From the NCBI RefSeq assembly GCF_900105245.1, contig NZ_FNSZ01000001.1:2852001-2916000 (forward strand): 64,000 nt of DNA, in the 5' to 3' direction. Shown one piece after another: positions 49,398 to 59,835 of this stretch (within the stretch, counting starts at the first letter, position 1; every line of letters begins with the position of its first letter). The notes under the pieces are model-generated. The model was given only the letters and a program-made list of their open reading frames with translations. It did not search any database and was not told the origin of the DNA. Origin of the DNA: Streptomyces sp. 1222.5 (lineage in GTDB: Bacteria; Actinomycetota; Actinomycetes; Streptomycetales; Streptomycetaceae). Position numbers and translations under genes: made by a program.

Positions 49398-49768
49398 TCA
49401 GCCCTGTTCGGCCGCTCCCCCGGTCCGGCCTCCCGCCTGTCCGCCGCCCGGAGCGCCGCAGCCCCCGGCCCGCCCTGCGCCCGGGCCGCCCCGACCGCCG
49501 GGCGCGCCGCTCGGCACACCCGTGGGCATCCCGCTGGGCATGCCGGTCGGCCCGCCCGCGGCAGGCCCCGACGGCGCACCGGACGGGGCCCCGCTCGGCC
49601 CGCCGGACGCGCCGCCCGTCGGCATGCCGGACGGAGCCCGGCAGTCGCGCTGCCCGCCTGAGTCCTGGGTGGTGGAGGCGGACGAGCCGCCGGAGCCGCA
49701 CGCGGTCAGCAGCGGGGGGGGGACGCGGTGGGAAGGACGACGGCGGGGAGAATCCGGGCACGCTTCAT
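49398..49768 (-). pseudogene. Small Gly/Pro-rich lipoprotein gene, frameshifted in a G9 tract
   Basis: From the ATG at 49768 (GGAG about 10 bases upstream) the frame reads MKRARILPAVVLPTAS and then stops after a run of nine C (G9 on the + strand, 49714-49722). With eight C the frame would continue straight into LLTACGSGGSSAS, a perfect lipobox, and then a long tail of GMP/SGA/PSG repeats ending GGAAEQG. The split of signal peptide and lipobox across a homopolymer shows either a real or variable frameshift, or a sequencing error. Intact it would be a secreted lipoprotein of about 120 residues without recognised domain. Confidence 0.75.
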
Positions 49769-49897
49769 GAGAGCCGGCTCCGAGATCGATGAGAAGGTCC
49801 TGGGGCTTGCACTCGATCAACGGCGTGTGGGACGTCCCTGGGAGCGCCCTGTCCGCACCCTGTCGAACAGGCAAAGCGCATCCCAAGTGCCCCCCCC

Positions 49898-50887
49898 TCA
49901 CCCGGGGTTCTCGTCGCCGTCGGGGGACGCGCCCCGGTACAGGGCCGTGACGGCGCGGGCCCCCGCCAGCAGCTCCGCGCGGGCCTCGGGCGGGTCCAGG
50001 ACCTCCAACCGGTCGGAGAAGGCGAGGAGTTGCCGCACCGCGCGCAGCACCGGGTACGACAGCCGGGCGGTCACCCACTCGCTCTCGCCGTCGTCGCCGG
50101 ACAGGGCCGTGAGCTGGGCGGCGGCCATCCGCTGGAACATGTCGAGATGCTCGCGCCGCAGCCGGACGGTGACCTCGACCCCGTTCTCCCGGTCCTCCAC
50201 CTGGCGGCGCAGCATCTCCCAGACGTCGGCCAGTTCGATGCCCTTCCGGCGCCGTACGGGGTCGTCCAGCAGCCGGGCCGAGCGCACCCGGTCGGCCCGG
50301 AACAGGCGCGGGGCGCCGCGCCGGTCGGCGACCAAATACCAGACCCCCGCCTTGGCCACCAGCCCGTAGGGGTCCACGGTGTACGCCCGCGGCTCCCGCT
50401 CCCCGCTGTGCCGGTAGCGCAGCCTGAGACGCCGGTCGGAGAAGACCGCGTCCTGCAGCACCTCCAGGTCGACAGCCTTTTGCGGCCCGCTCCGCCAGCG
50501 GGTGGCGTCGACCAGGATGCGGCGGCTGGTCACCTCGGCGGCGGGCCGGTACGGCGCCGGGAGCGCGGCCATCACCTTGCGCAGGGCGGAACCGAGGGCC
50601 GCGTCGAGCCCGAGCGCGGCGTGGGCGCCCTGGGCGGCCAGGATGAACAGCGCGCGGGACTCGTCGGCGGTCAGGCCGGTGACGTCCGTGCGGAAGCCGG
50701 CGAGGAGTTCGATGCCGCCGTGCCGGCCGCGCTCGGCGTAGACGGGGACGCCCGAGGCCGACAGCGCCTCGACGTCCCGGTAGATGGTGCGGACCGAGAC
50801 CTCCAGCCGGCCGGCGAGTTCGTGTGCCGGCACCCGGCCCCGGGTCTGGAGGAGCAGCAGGATCGACAGCAGACGGTCGGACTTCAC
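49898..50887 (-). CDS. WYL-domain (YafY/DeoR-like) transcriptional regulator
   Basis: A 329-residue regulator. The GTG at 50887 was chosen (VKSDRLLSILLLLQTRGRV). The N-terminal HTH_11 runs to about residue 60 (AHELAGRLEVSVRTIYRDVE). The WYL core is about residues 130-220 (RLRLRYRHSGE, YTVDPYGLVAKAGVWYLVAD), followed by the WCX extension. WYL proteins respond to small molecules or nucleic acids. It is divergent from the maleylpyruvate-isomerase-like gene, a pair often seen together. The short repeats GTTGAC (50926) and GTTGTC (50936) lie in the shared promoter. Confidence 0.9.
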   Translation of the reverse strand: MKSDRLLSILLLLQTRGRVPAHELAGRLEVSVRTIYRDVEALSASGVPVYAERGRHGGIELLAGFRTDVTGLTADESRALFILAAQGAHAALGLDAALGSALRKVMAALPAPYRPAAEVTSRRILVDATRWRSGPQKAVDLEVLQDAVFSDRRLRLRYRHSGEREPRAYTVDPYGLVAKAGVWYLVADRRGAPRLFRADRVRSARLLDDPVRRRKGIELADVWEMLRRQVEDRENGVEVTVRLRREHLDMFQRMAAAQLTALSGDDGESEWVTARLSYPVLRAVRQLLAFSDRLEVLDPPEARAELLAGARAVTALYRGASPDGDENPG

Positions 50888-50989
50888 GTCCCCAGACTCC
50901 CGCCTCCGCGAAGTCCCGCGCAAATGTTGACGGAAGTTGTCAGGTTATCCGGGGATGCTCCTCCTACCGATCACGAGGGAGACATCACG

Positions 50990-51589
50990 ATGACCACCAC
51001 CGGATTCACCGATCCACGCCCCGTCTACACCCGTGCCACCGAGCAGGCGGCCGAGATCATCAAGGCGGTGCGCCCCGAGCACCTCGACGCCCCCACGCCG
51101 TGTACCGAGTTCGACGTACGGTCCCTGCTGAGCCACGTCGTCGGCGGCACCCGGCGGATCGCGGTCGTCGGCGAGGGCGGCGACGGGCTCGCCGTGCACC
51201 CGACCGCCGACGGCGTGGCGGACGACGGCTGGGCGGCGGCGTACGACGAGGTACGGGTGCGCGTCCTGAAGGCCTGGGAGAGCGACGAGCGGATGACGAG
51301 CGCGGTACGCGTGCCCTGGGGCGAGGTCCCCGGCCACGCGGCGCTGTCGGGCTACGTCATGGAGATCGTCACCCACACCTGGGACCTCTCCGAGGCGATC
51401 GGGCACCCGCGGGAGCTGGATCCCGAACTGGCCGAGTTCGCCCTGGCCAACGCCCGCAAGGTGCTGCCCGACTCCCGGCCCCGCGACGCGGCGACGCCCT
51501 TCGCCGAGCGCCGGGAGGCGTCCGACGGGGCCGGCCCCTACGAGCGGCTGGCGGCCTGGCTGGGGCGTACACCGCTCCGCCGGAGCTGA
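50990..51589 (+). CDS. TIGR03086-type (mycothiol-dependent maleylpyruvate isomerase-like) protein
   Basis: A 199-residue protein of the DinB-like four-helix fold. Metal His candidates are in LLSHVVGGTRR (about residue 47) and the HxxxDxxxA-like EIVTHTWDLSEAIG (about 130). PTPCTEFDVRSLL near residue 36 is the usual family signature. Related enzymes use mycothiol as cofactor or thiol carrier; the reaction here is unknown. GAGGGAG lies 8 bases before the ATG. It is probably controlled by the divergent WYL regulator. Confidence 0.85.
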   Translation: MTTTGFTDPRPVYTRATEQAAEIIKAVRPEHLDAPTPCTEFDVRSLLSHVVGGTRRIAVVGEGGDGLAVHPTADGVADDGWAAAYDEVRVRVLKAWESDERMTSAVRVPWGEVPGHAALSGYVMEIVTHTWDLSEAIGHPRELDPELAEFALANARKVLPDSRPRDAATPFAERREASDGAGPYERLAAWLGRTPLRRS

Positions 51590-51605
51590 GGCCCCGGGAC
51601 CCGGA

Positions 51606-52469
51606 TCAGCCGAGCCGCACGCGGGCCAGCTGGCGGGACTGGGCGACCAGGCGGTCCTCGGAGTCCCAGACCTCGGCGTCCTCCTCCAGGAAGCCGCCGG
51701 CCAGGTTGCGGGTGCTGATCGACACCCGCAGCGGGCCGGGGGCCGGACGGTGGCGCACGTGGACGGTGAGTTCCACGGTGGGCACCCAGCCCTTGAGGCC
51801 GATCTCGAAGGCGGTGGGCGGGAGGGCGTCCACCGTTAGGAGCAGGGAGAGGGGGTCCGCGTCCCGGCCGTCTGCGAGGCCGAACCAGGCGCGCATCTCC
51901 CCCTTGCCGGACGGTGCCCCGAGGGCCCAGCCGAGGGTCGTGGGATCGAGCTTGAGCATCAGGCGGTCGGTGATCGCGGAGCTGCCCTCGACCGGGGCGG
52001 GGCCGTCCTCGGGGCCGAAGCACTGGTCCATGGGCGGGATCGCCGGCGGCTTCGCGGTCGTACGGACGTCGTCGGGCAGGGTGCCCAGGTCGCCGTAGGA
52101 GGCGAGGACGCGGATGCGTTCGACCTCCTTGCCCTCCTCGTCGTACTGGAGGAGCGAGGCCTGGCCGGTGGAGAGGGTGCGGCCGGTGCGGACCGTCTCC
52201 GTGCGGACGACCGCCGGGCCCGGCTGGGAGGCGGTCAGGTAGTGCGCGGAGATGGTGAAGGGGTCCGGGTGCGGGAGGGTGTCCGCGAGGGCCCTGCCGA
52301 GCACGGCCAGCAGGTAGCCGCCGTTGACGGCGCTGATGATGGTCCAGCCGGCCGAGAGGTCGATGTCGTAGACGCCGGGCGCGCGCCGGGTCACCGCGGT
52401 GTCGCGGTCGAACTCGCCGGCACCGATCACGGCCCGCGAAGGAGCGGAGGCGGAAGCTGCTTCTGGCAT
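51606..52469 (-). CDS. Acyl-CoA thioesterase-like double hot-dog protein
   Basis: A 287-residue protein with two hot-dog halves, as in TesB-like thioesterase family members. Visible parts are AGWTIISAVNGGYLLAVLGRAL, DPFTISAHYLTASQPGPAVV, MRAWFGLADGRD, LSLLLTVDALPPTAFEIGL and WVPTVELTVHVRHRP. The catalytic Asp of the second half (DALPPT) is kept. It would hydrolyse acyl-CoA; the chain length is unknown. The ATG at 52469 begins MPEAASASAPS; there is no clear ribosome site, and an ORF start seven codons upstream is possible. Convergent with the isomerase-like gene. Confidence 0.82.
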   Translation of the reverse strand: MPEAASASAPSRAVIGAGEFDRDTAVTRRAPGVYDIDLSAGWTIISAVNGGYLLAVLGRALADTLPHPDPFTISAHYLTASQPGPAVVRTETVRTGRTLSTGQASLLQYDEEGKEVERIRVLASYGDLGTLPDDVRTTAKPPAIPPMDQCFGPEDGPAPVEGSSAITDRLMLKLDPTTLGWALGAPSGKGEMRAWFGLADGRDADPLSLLLTVDALPPTAFEIGLKGWVPTVELTVHVRHRPAPGPLRVSISTRNLAGGFLEEDAEVWDSEDRLVAQSRQLARVRLG

Positions 52470-52609
52470 GGGTGAACGGTACAACAGCAAACTACTAAGC
52501 GGTAGCTTTTGGCTCGATGCCTCGTCGCCAAGGTGAGGATCCGGCAGTTTCCCGGTAAGTGTCCGGACACGTCCACAACCCGGAGCCGGGAATTCCCCTC
52601 TAGGGGGAC

Positions 52610-53929
52610 ATGAGCCTCACCGGGACTCCGTTCCTCTGCACGACCATCGCCCTGTCCGTGGTCGCTCTCGTGCTGCCGCTCCTGACGTGGTCGCGGATGC
52701 GCGGGCCCCGGCCGCTGCGGCTGGCGGCGCGGACACTGATGCTGCTGTTCGCCCAGGGCACGGCGGTCACCCTGGTCTTCGTCCTGGTGAACAACCAGAA
52801 CGCCCTGTACGACAACTGGGCCGACCTCCTCGGCACCGGCGATCACGTCCAGCAGGCCGCGGACCTCGGCGGCGACGGCACCGGCGGGATAGCGGTGCAG
52901 CGGCTGCCCAGGGTCGAGCAGACCTTCACGGCGGCCGACGGACCCGGCATGCGCGCGGCCGGCGGAGTACGCGTCACCCAGCTCAGGGGCCGGGTCTCGG
53001 GCGTGAACGCCGAGGTCTACGTGTGGCTGCCGCCCCAGTACGACGACCCGGCCTACCGAGGCAAGAGGTTTCCGGTCGTGGAGCTGCTGCCGGGCTACCC
53101 GGGATCGGCGAAGGCCTGGTTCGGCTCGCTGGGAGCCCACGAGCAGCTGCTGCCGCTGATGCGGAGCGGGCAGGTCGCGCCGTTCATCCTGGTCGCGCCG
53201 CGCACCAACCTGCTGGCCGGCGTCGACACCGGCTGCGCCAACATCCCGGGCCAGGTCAACGCCGACAGCTGGCTCAGCATCGACGTGCCGAAGATGGTCA
53301 CCGACAACTTCCGGGCCCAGCCGGCACCGCAGGGCTGGGCGGTGGCCGGGTACTCGGCGGGCGCGCACTGCGCGGCCAAGCTGGCCGTGGCCCACCCGGA
53401 CCGGTACCGGGCCGCGGTGAGCATGTCCGGGTACAACGACCCGATCGGCGAGCGCAACTCCCTCGCCGCCCAGACCCCCGCCCTGCGCGCCGCGAACGAT
53501 CCGTACCTGCTCCTGCGGAAGGCACCCGTACCGCCCCGGATCGCGCTGTACCTCTCCGGTCAGCCCGGCGACGGCTACGAGGCGGGCACAGCCCTGCGGT
53601 CCGCGGCCAAGGCGCCGACCACCGTGCACGTGGTGTTCGTACCGCGCAGCGCGGGCGGCCACAACATGGCGCTGTGGCGGCCGCAGGTCACCCCGGTCTT
53701 CCGCTGGCTGACCCTGGAGATGGGCCAGGGCCGCGCCGGAGGGCGGGTGGGCGCCGCGGACGGCCCCGCCGGCTCCCTCCCAGGGGCCACCGGGTCCCTC
53801 ACCGGGACCGCCGCCGGGGCCCGTCGACCGGCCGGGGCTACTCCTCGGTCACCGTCGACCGGCGGTTCCACGCACGCGGCGCTCGCCAGTGGAACCGCAT
53901 CGCGAGCAGCCGCAGCACGAAGGCCATGA
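52610..53929 (+). CDS. Membrane-anchored putative esterase (antigen 85-like/esterase D fold)
   Basis: A 439-residue protein. Two N-terminal hydrophobic segments (about residues 8-25 and 40-62) anchor it, and an extracytoplasmic alpha/beta hydrolase of the putative-esterase family follows. The core has FPVVELLPGYPGSAKAWF, the nucleophile Ser in AVAGYSAGAHCAAKLAV (about 245), an acidic residue near LSGQPGDGYEAG (about 320) and the His in AGGHNMALWRPQ (about 350). Relatives transfer or hydrolyse acyl groups in the envelope. The C-terminal 75 residues are Gly/Ala-rich, and the last 92 bp run antisense over the TRIC gene, so the true end may be shorter or shifted. Confidence 0.82.
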   Translation: MSLTGTPFLCTTIALSVVALVLPLLTWSRMRGPRPLRLAARTLMLLFAQGTAVTLVFVLVNNQNALYDNWADLLGTGDHVQQAADLGGDGTGGIAVQRLPRVEQTFTAADGPGMRAAGGVRVTQLRGRVSGVNAEVYVWLPPQYDDPAYRGKRFPVVELLPGYPGSAKAWFGSLGAHEQLLPLMRSGQVAPFILVAPRTNLLAGVDTGCANIPGQVNADSWLSIDVPKMVTDNFRAQPAPQGWAVAGYSAGAHCAAKLAVAHPDRYRAAVSMSGYNDPIGERNSLAAQTPALRAANDPYLLLRKAPVPPRIALYLSGQPGDGYEAGTALRSAAKAPTTVHVVFVPRSAGGHNMALWRPQVTPVFRWLTLEMGQGRAGGRVGAADGPAGSLPGATGSLTGTAAGARRPAGATPRSPSTGGSTHAALASGTASRAAAARRP

Positions 53930-54497
53930 CGACCGCGAGCCCGCTGGTGAGCGGGGTCAGGGCGTCATAGCGGATGAACAGCACGACCATCGAGGCGCCG
54001 ACGACGGCGGGGACGGCGTACAGATCGCGGTCCCAGCGCAGCAGCGACGGCACCTCGTTGGCGAGCACGTCCCGCAGCACGCCGCCGCCGACGGCGGTGG
54101 CGAGGCCCAGCGTTGCCGAGGCGGTCAGCCCGAGGCCGTAGCTGTACGCCTTCGTGGTGCCGCTCACGGCGAAGAGGCCGAGACCGGCGGCGTCGAAGAC
54201 GAGCACGCCCATCTGGATCCGCTCCACGTGCGGGTGCAGGAAGAAGACGACGAGCGTGGCGAGCAGCGGGGTGACGAAGTAGCCGAGGTCGGTGAAGGCG
54301 GCCGGCGGAACCGCTCCGATGACCAGGTCGCGGAACAGTCCTCCGCCCAGCGCGGTGACCTCGGCGAGCACGGCGATGCCGAAGACGTCGAAGTTCTTCC
54401 GGACGGCCAGGAGAGCGCCGGAGATCGCGAACACGAAGATGCCGATCACATCGAGCGTGTGCTGGACGGAGGGACTGAAGAGTTGCTGGAGCTGCAC
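53838..54497 (-). CDS. TRIC-type (UPF0126/YadS) cation channel protein
   Basis: A 219-residue protein with about seven TMs arranged as two pseudo-repeats. The family hallmarks are the two glycine motifs TALGGGLFRDLVIG (about residue 48) and TAVGGGVLRDVLANEVP (about 135), each with an Arg-Asp pair. Prokaryotic TRIC proteins form trimeric K+ and Na+ channels. It lies 47 bp downstream of the M1 peptidase gene on the same strand. Its 3' end overlaps the convergent esterase frame by 92 bp. Confidence 0.9.
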   Translation of the reverse strand: MQLQQLFSPSVQHTLDVIGIFVFAISGALLAVRKNFDVFGIAVLAEVTALGGGLFRDLVIGAVPPAAFTDLGYFVTPLLATLVVFFLHPHVERIQMGVLVFDAAGLGLFAVSGTTKAYSYGLGLTASATLGLATAVGGGVLRDVLANEVPSLLRWDRDLYAVPAVVGASMVVLFIRYDALTPLTSGLAVVMAFVLRLLAMRFHWRAPRAWNRRSTVTEE

Positions 54498-54544
54498 CCT
54501 GACATTCTCACCCGACGGAGCGGGTGAACCTTACAAAGCCAGGC

Positions 54545-55936
54545 TCACAGGGCCGGTTTCCCTGTTGTGAACAGCCAGGCGTCGAAGAGGTCGTCCAGCT
54601 GCTGCCCGCTGACCCGCTCGGCGAGGCGGACGAAGTCGGCGGTGTCCGCGTTGCCGTACCGGTGGAGTCTGGTCCAGGCGGGCAGCAGGCGGAAGAAGGC
54701 CCGGTCCCCGATCCGCTCGCGCAGCGCCTGGAGGGTCATCGCGCCGCGCTGGTAGACGGCGGAGGCGAACATCGTGTCGCGCTGCGGGTCGGCCACCTTG
54801 ATCTGCCAGAAGGCGGAGCCGGCGGGACGGGAGTCGTAGCCGGCGCGGAAGGAGTCGTGGGCGGAGCGGGTGCCCTGGTGCTCGGCCCACAGCCACTGGG
54901 CGTACGTGGCGAATCCCTCGTTCAGCCAGATGTCCTTCCACTGCGCCACGCTCACCGAGTCGCCGAACCACTGGTGGGCCAGCTCGTGCACGATGGTCGA
55001 CTCGCTGCGCACGGCCGAGTAGGCGGGCTTGCTCTGCACCTCCAGCGAGAACCCGGCCTCGGGCATGTCGTCGACGATCGCGCCGGTCTCCTCGAACGGG
55101 TAGGGCCCGAAGACCTGGGACCAGTAGTCCGTGGCGGCCGCGGTGACGGCGTACACGTCGACGCTGTTGCCGTTCTTCAGCACCGGGTCGACGGCGACGT
55201 AGATCGGGGTGCCGCCGGGGGTCCTGCCGGTGCGTACGTCGAACTTGCCGATGGTGGCCGTGGCGAGGTAGGTCGCCATCGGCCTGCGCTCGCGCCAGTG
55301 GGTGTACGTCGAGCCGCCCCGGTCGTACGTCGACACCAGCCGGCCGTTGGAGACGGCGGTCAGGCCCCTCGGGGCCTTGACGCGGATGTCGTAGGTGGCC
55401 TTGTCGGAGGGGTGGTCGCTGGACGGGAACCAGGTGGAGGCGGCGTTGGGCTCGCAGGCGACGAAGACGCCGTCACCGGTCTTCATCCAGCCGTAGTCCG
55501 ACCCGAACACGATGGGGCCGTTGAGCGGCCGGGGTATGCCGCCGTAGGTGACGCTCACCGTGAAGTGCCGCCCGGCACGCAGGTAGCGGCGCGGGGTGAC
55601 GGTGATCTCGTCGCCGTCCCGTGTGAACGCGGCGCGTCTTCCGTCGACTTCGACGCGGCTGACCTCCAACTGCTGGAGGTCGAGGTCGAAGGACGAGAGG
55701 TTCTGGGTGGCGCGCGCGGTGAGGGTGGCACGGCCGTCGAGGCGGCCGGTGTCGGGGGCGTAGGCGAGGGCGAGGTCGTAGTGGCGGGCGTCGAAGCCGC
55801 CGTTTCCGAGTTCGGGGAAGTAGGGATCGCCGATGCCCGCCGTGCCCGGGGTGGGGGCGGAGGAGGCGGCGATGACGAGGAAGGAGGCCGCCGCGGTCGC
55901 GAGGGCCCCCAGACGTGCCGAACGGGAGAGTGCCAT
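54545..55936 (-). CDS. Secreted M1-family zinc metallopeptidase
   Basis: A 463-residue secreted aminopeptidase-like protein. The signal peptide is about residues 1-27 (LGALATAAASFLVIAASSA). The N-terminal beta saddle domain precedes the catalytic domain with HELAHQWFGDS (about residue 315) and WLNEGFATYAQWLW, together the HExxH-x18-E zinc site, and the catalytic Tyr in AVYQRGAMTLQAL (about 400). The usual GAMEN exopeptidase loop is replaced by PEAGFSLEVQ. The protein lacks the long C-terminal helical domain of full-size aminopeptidase N. It probably feeds peptides to the transporter operon upstream. AAAGGGA lies before the ATG. Confidence 0.92.
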   Translation of the reverse strand: MALSRSARLGALATAAASFLVIAASSAPTPGTAGIGDPYFPELGNGGFDARHYDLALAYAPDTGRLDGRATLTARATQNLSSFDLDLQQLEVSRVEVDGRRAAFTRDGDEITVTPRRYLRAGRHFTVSVTYGGIPRPLNGPIVFGSDYGWMKTGDGVFVACEPNAASTWFPSSDHPSDKATYDIRVKAPRGLTAVSNGRLVSTYDRGGSTYTHWRERRPMATYLATATIGKFDVRTGRTPGGTPIYVAVDPVLKNGNSVDVYAVTAAATDYWSQVFGPYPFEETGAIVDDMPEAGFSLEVQSKPAYSAVRSESTIVHELAHQWFGDSVSVAQWKDIWLNEGFATYAQWLWAEHQGTRSAHDSFRAGYDSRPAGSAFWQIKVADPQRDTMFASAVYQRGAMTLQALRERIGDRAFFRLLPAWTRLHRYGNADTADFVRLAERVSGQQLDDLFDAWLFTTGKPAL

Positions 55937-56010
55937 GAGTCGTCCCTTTCGAGCATGTGCCGGTCAGTGGACTGACACGGACGACTCTGCGCTCTCCCGT
56001 TCAGGCATGT

Positions 56011-56035
56011 ACATGACTTTGCCGACTTGTCATGT
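56011..56035. promoter_or_regulatory. Inverted repeat ACATGAC-N11-GTCATGT
   Basis: A perfect 7-bp inverted repeat starts 75 bp upstream of the M1 peptidase gene, immediately past the dppF stop. A second, smaller stem (GTCAGT-GG-ACTGAC, 55963-55976) lies closer to the peptidase. Either could be a regulator site for the peptidase, or the first could end the transporter operon. Confidence 0.4.
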
Positions 56036-56036
56036 G

Positions 56037-57664
<1,628 letters not shown>

Positions 57665-57668
<4 letters not shown>

Positions 57669-58759
57669 AGCTTCGGCGCAATCTCTTCGGTCCAGATCCG
57701 CTGACGGTCCTCCGCCGAGAGGTGGCAGGCGGACCAGTGCCCGGTGCTCACCAGCTCCAGCTCGGGGCGCACCGTGCGGGTGACGTTCCCCTTGGGGATG
57801 TCCGCGTACGGGCAGCGCGGGTGGAAGGCGCAGCCCGAGGGGACGTTGATGAGGCTCGGCGGCTGGCCCTTGACGGGGATGAGCCGTTCGGAGGTGTCGC
57901 GGTCGATGCGGGGCATCGAGCCGAGCAGACCCCACGTGTAGGGGTGCTGCGGCTGCTCGAAGACCTGGTCCGCCGGACCGCGCTCCACGCACCGGCCGCC
58001 GTACATCACGAGGACGTCGTCGGCGATCTCGGCGACCACACCGAGGTCGTGGGTCACCATGATGACCGCGGAGCCGAACTCCTTCTGCAGATCCCGGATC
58101 AGGTCGAGGATCTGCGCCTGGACGGTCACGTCGAGTGCGGTGGTCGGCTCGTCCGCGATGAGCAGCTCGGGGTTGTTCACCAGCGCCATGGCGATCATGG
58201 CGCGCTGGCGCATACCGCCGGAGAACTCGTGCGGGTAGCCGTCCACCCGCTTGGCCGGCTCGGGGATGCCGACCCGGTCGAGCATCTCGATTGCCCGCTT
58301 CCGGGCGACCTTCCTGCTGACGTTGTGGTGCACCCGGTAGGCCTCGACGATCTGGTCGCCGACCTTGTAGTAGGGGTGCATCGCGGACAGCGGGTCCTGG
58401 AAGATCATCGCCATCTCGCGGCCGCGGAGCTTGCGCACCTCGTCCGGGGCGGCGGAGACCAGTTCCTTGCCGTCCAGCCAGATCTCGCCGGACATCTGCA
58501 CGTTCTTGCCGCGGGTGCCGAGCCGGTGCAGGCCCATGATGGCCTGCGAGGTGACCGACTTGCCGGAGCCGGACTCGCCGACGACGGCGAGGGTCCGGCC
58601 CTTCTCCAGCGAGAAGCTGAGCCCGTCGACGGACTTGACCAGGCCGTCGTCGGTCGGGAAGTGCACCTTGAGGTCGCGGACCTCGAGGAAGGCCTCGGGC
58701 GCCTTGCGGGCGGAGGTGGGCTCCCCCACCGCGGCACCGGTCTTGGAGAGTTCGGTCAC
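57665..58759 (-). CDS. Peptide ABC transporter ATP-binding protein, DppD/OppD type
   Basis: A 364-residue partner ATPase of the peptide importer. Walker A is [17 protein letters not shown] (about residue 60), the signature motif is [17 protein letters not shown] (about 175), Walker B is [16 protein letters not shown], and the H-loop is [17 protein letters not shown]. The C-terminal [14 protein letters not shown] segment is the oligopeptide-family Cys motif. The GTG start overlaps the dppB stop as GTGA, and the end overlaps dppF the same way, so three genes are translationally coupled. Confidence 0.95.
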
Positions 58760-59763
58760 GAGAGCCTCACCCGCGGGTCGGCGGCGGCGTAGAGCACGTC
58801 CACCAGGAGATTTGCGAAGACGACGAAGAATGCGGCGAGCAGGGTCACGCCGAGGATCTTGGGCAGGTCGTTGTCGGTGATGCCCTGCACCGCGTACTGG
58901 CCGATGCCGGGCAGCGAGAACACCGACTCCGTGATCACGGCGCCGCCGAGCAGCAGACCGAGGTCCATGCCGAAGACCGTGATGATCGGGGTGAGGGCGG
59001 CCCGCAGTCCGTGCCGGGTGACGACGGTGCGCTCCCGCAGGCCCTTCGCGCGGGCCGTGCGGATGAAGTCCTCGTTCATCGTCTCCAGCATGCCCGAGCG
59101 GGTGAGCCGGGCGTAGATCGCGGAGTACAGCAGGGCGAGCGAACACCACGCCGGGAAGAGGGTGTTGGCCCACTGGGAGGGGTTCTCGGTGAACGGGACG
59201 TAGGTCTTGCCGAAGATCGGCCACTGATAGGTGAAGAGCAGGATCGCCAGGTTTCCCGTGAAGAACATGGGCAGCGAGACGCCGGTGAGCGCGATGCCCA
59301 TGAAGGCCCGGTCCAGGACCGAACGCGGCTTCAGTGCGGAGACGACGCCGGCCACGACACCCGAGACCAGCCACAGCACGGCGGCACCGACGGCCAGCGA
59401 GAGGGTGATCGGAAGTCGGGAGGTGAGCTCCGGCCACACGGCCTGGTGGTTCTTGAACGAGTAACCGAAGCAGGGTGCGTCGCAGTGCACCGTGGTGGGG
59501 CCGAGGTCGTAGGTGGCGCCGGCCACGATCCCCTTGATGAAGTGCCAGTACTGGACGTAGACGGGCTGGTCCAGACCGAGGTTGTGCTTGACAGCGGCGA
59601 TGTCCGCCGGGGACGGGCTCTTGCCGATGTACTGCTGCGCCAGCTGGTCCGCTGTCTGGCCGGCAAGCCGTGGCAGCAGGAAGAAGATGGCGAAGGTGAC
59701 CGCGGAGACGACCAGCAGCAGGATCACTGCCGCGAACGTCCGGCGGAGGATGTACGAGATCAC
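58756..59763 (-). CDS. Peptide ABC transporter permease, DppB/OppB type
   Basis: A 335-residue permease with about six TMs (residues 8-30, 105-130, 150-170, 190-215, 250-275 and 295-320). The EAA-like loop is [22 protein letters not shown], and the start [20 protein letters not shown] is typical of DppB. The extracytoplasmic loop between TM1 and TM2 is large. It follows the binding-protein gene across a hairpin and is coupled to dppD. Confidence 0.94.
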   Translation of the reverse strand: MISYILRRTFAAVILLLVVSAVTFAIFFLLPRLAGQTADQLAQQYIGKSPSPADIAAVKHNLGLDQPVYVQYWHFIKGIVAGATYDLGPTTVHCDAPCFGYSFKNHQAVWPELTSRLPITLSLAVGAAVLWLVSGVVAGVVSALKPRSVLDRAFMGIALTGVSLPMFFTGNLAILLFTYQWPIFGKTYVPFTENPSQWANTLFPAWCSLALLYSAIYARLTRSGMLETMNEDFIRTARAKGLRERTVVTRHGLRAALTPIITVFGMDLGLLLGGAVITESVFSLPGIGQYAVQGITDNDLPKILGVTLLAAFFVVFANLLVDVLYAAADPRVRLS

Positions 59764-59775
59764 GGGGACCGGCGC

Positions 59776-59809
59776 TGGTGCCCGCGGGCCGCGAAGCCCG
59801 CGGGCACCA
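59776..59809 (-). terminator. Intercistronic hairpin between binding protein and permease genes
   Basis: TGGTGCCCGCGGG and CCCGCGGGCACCA form a 13-bp perfect stem with an 8-base loop, 26 bp past the binding-protein stop. It sits inside the operon, so it probably reduces downstream transcription or protects the binding-protein mRNA, giving more of that component than of the permease. Confidence 0.65.
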
Positions 59810-59835
59810 ATGCCTTCACCTGCCTTCCGGGGCTG

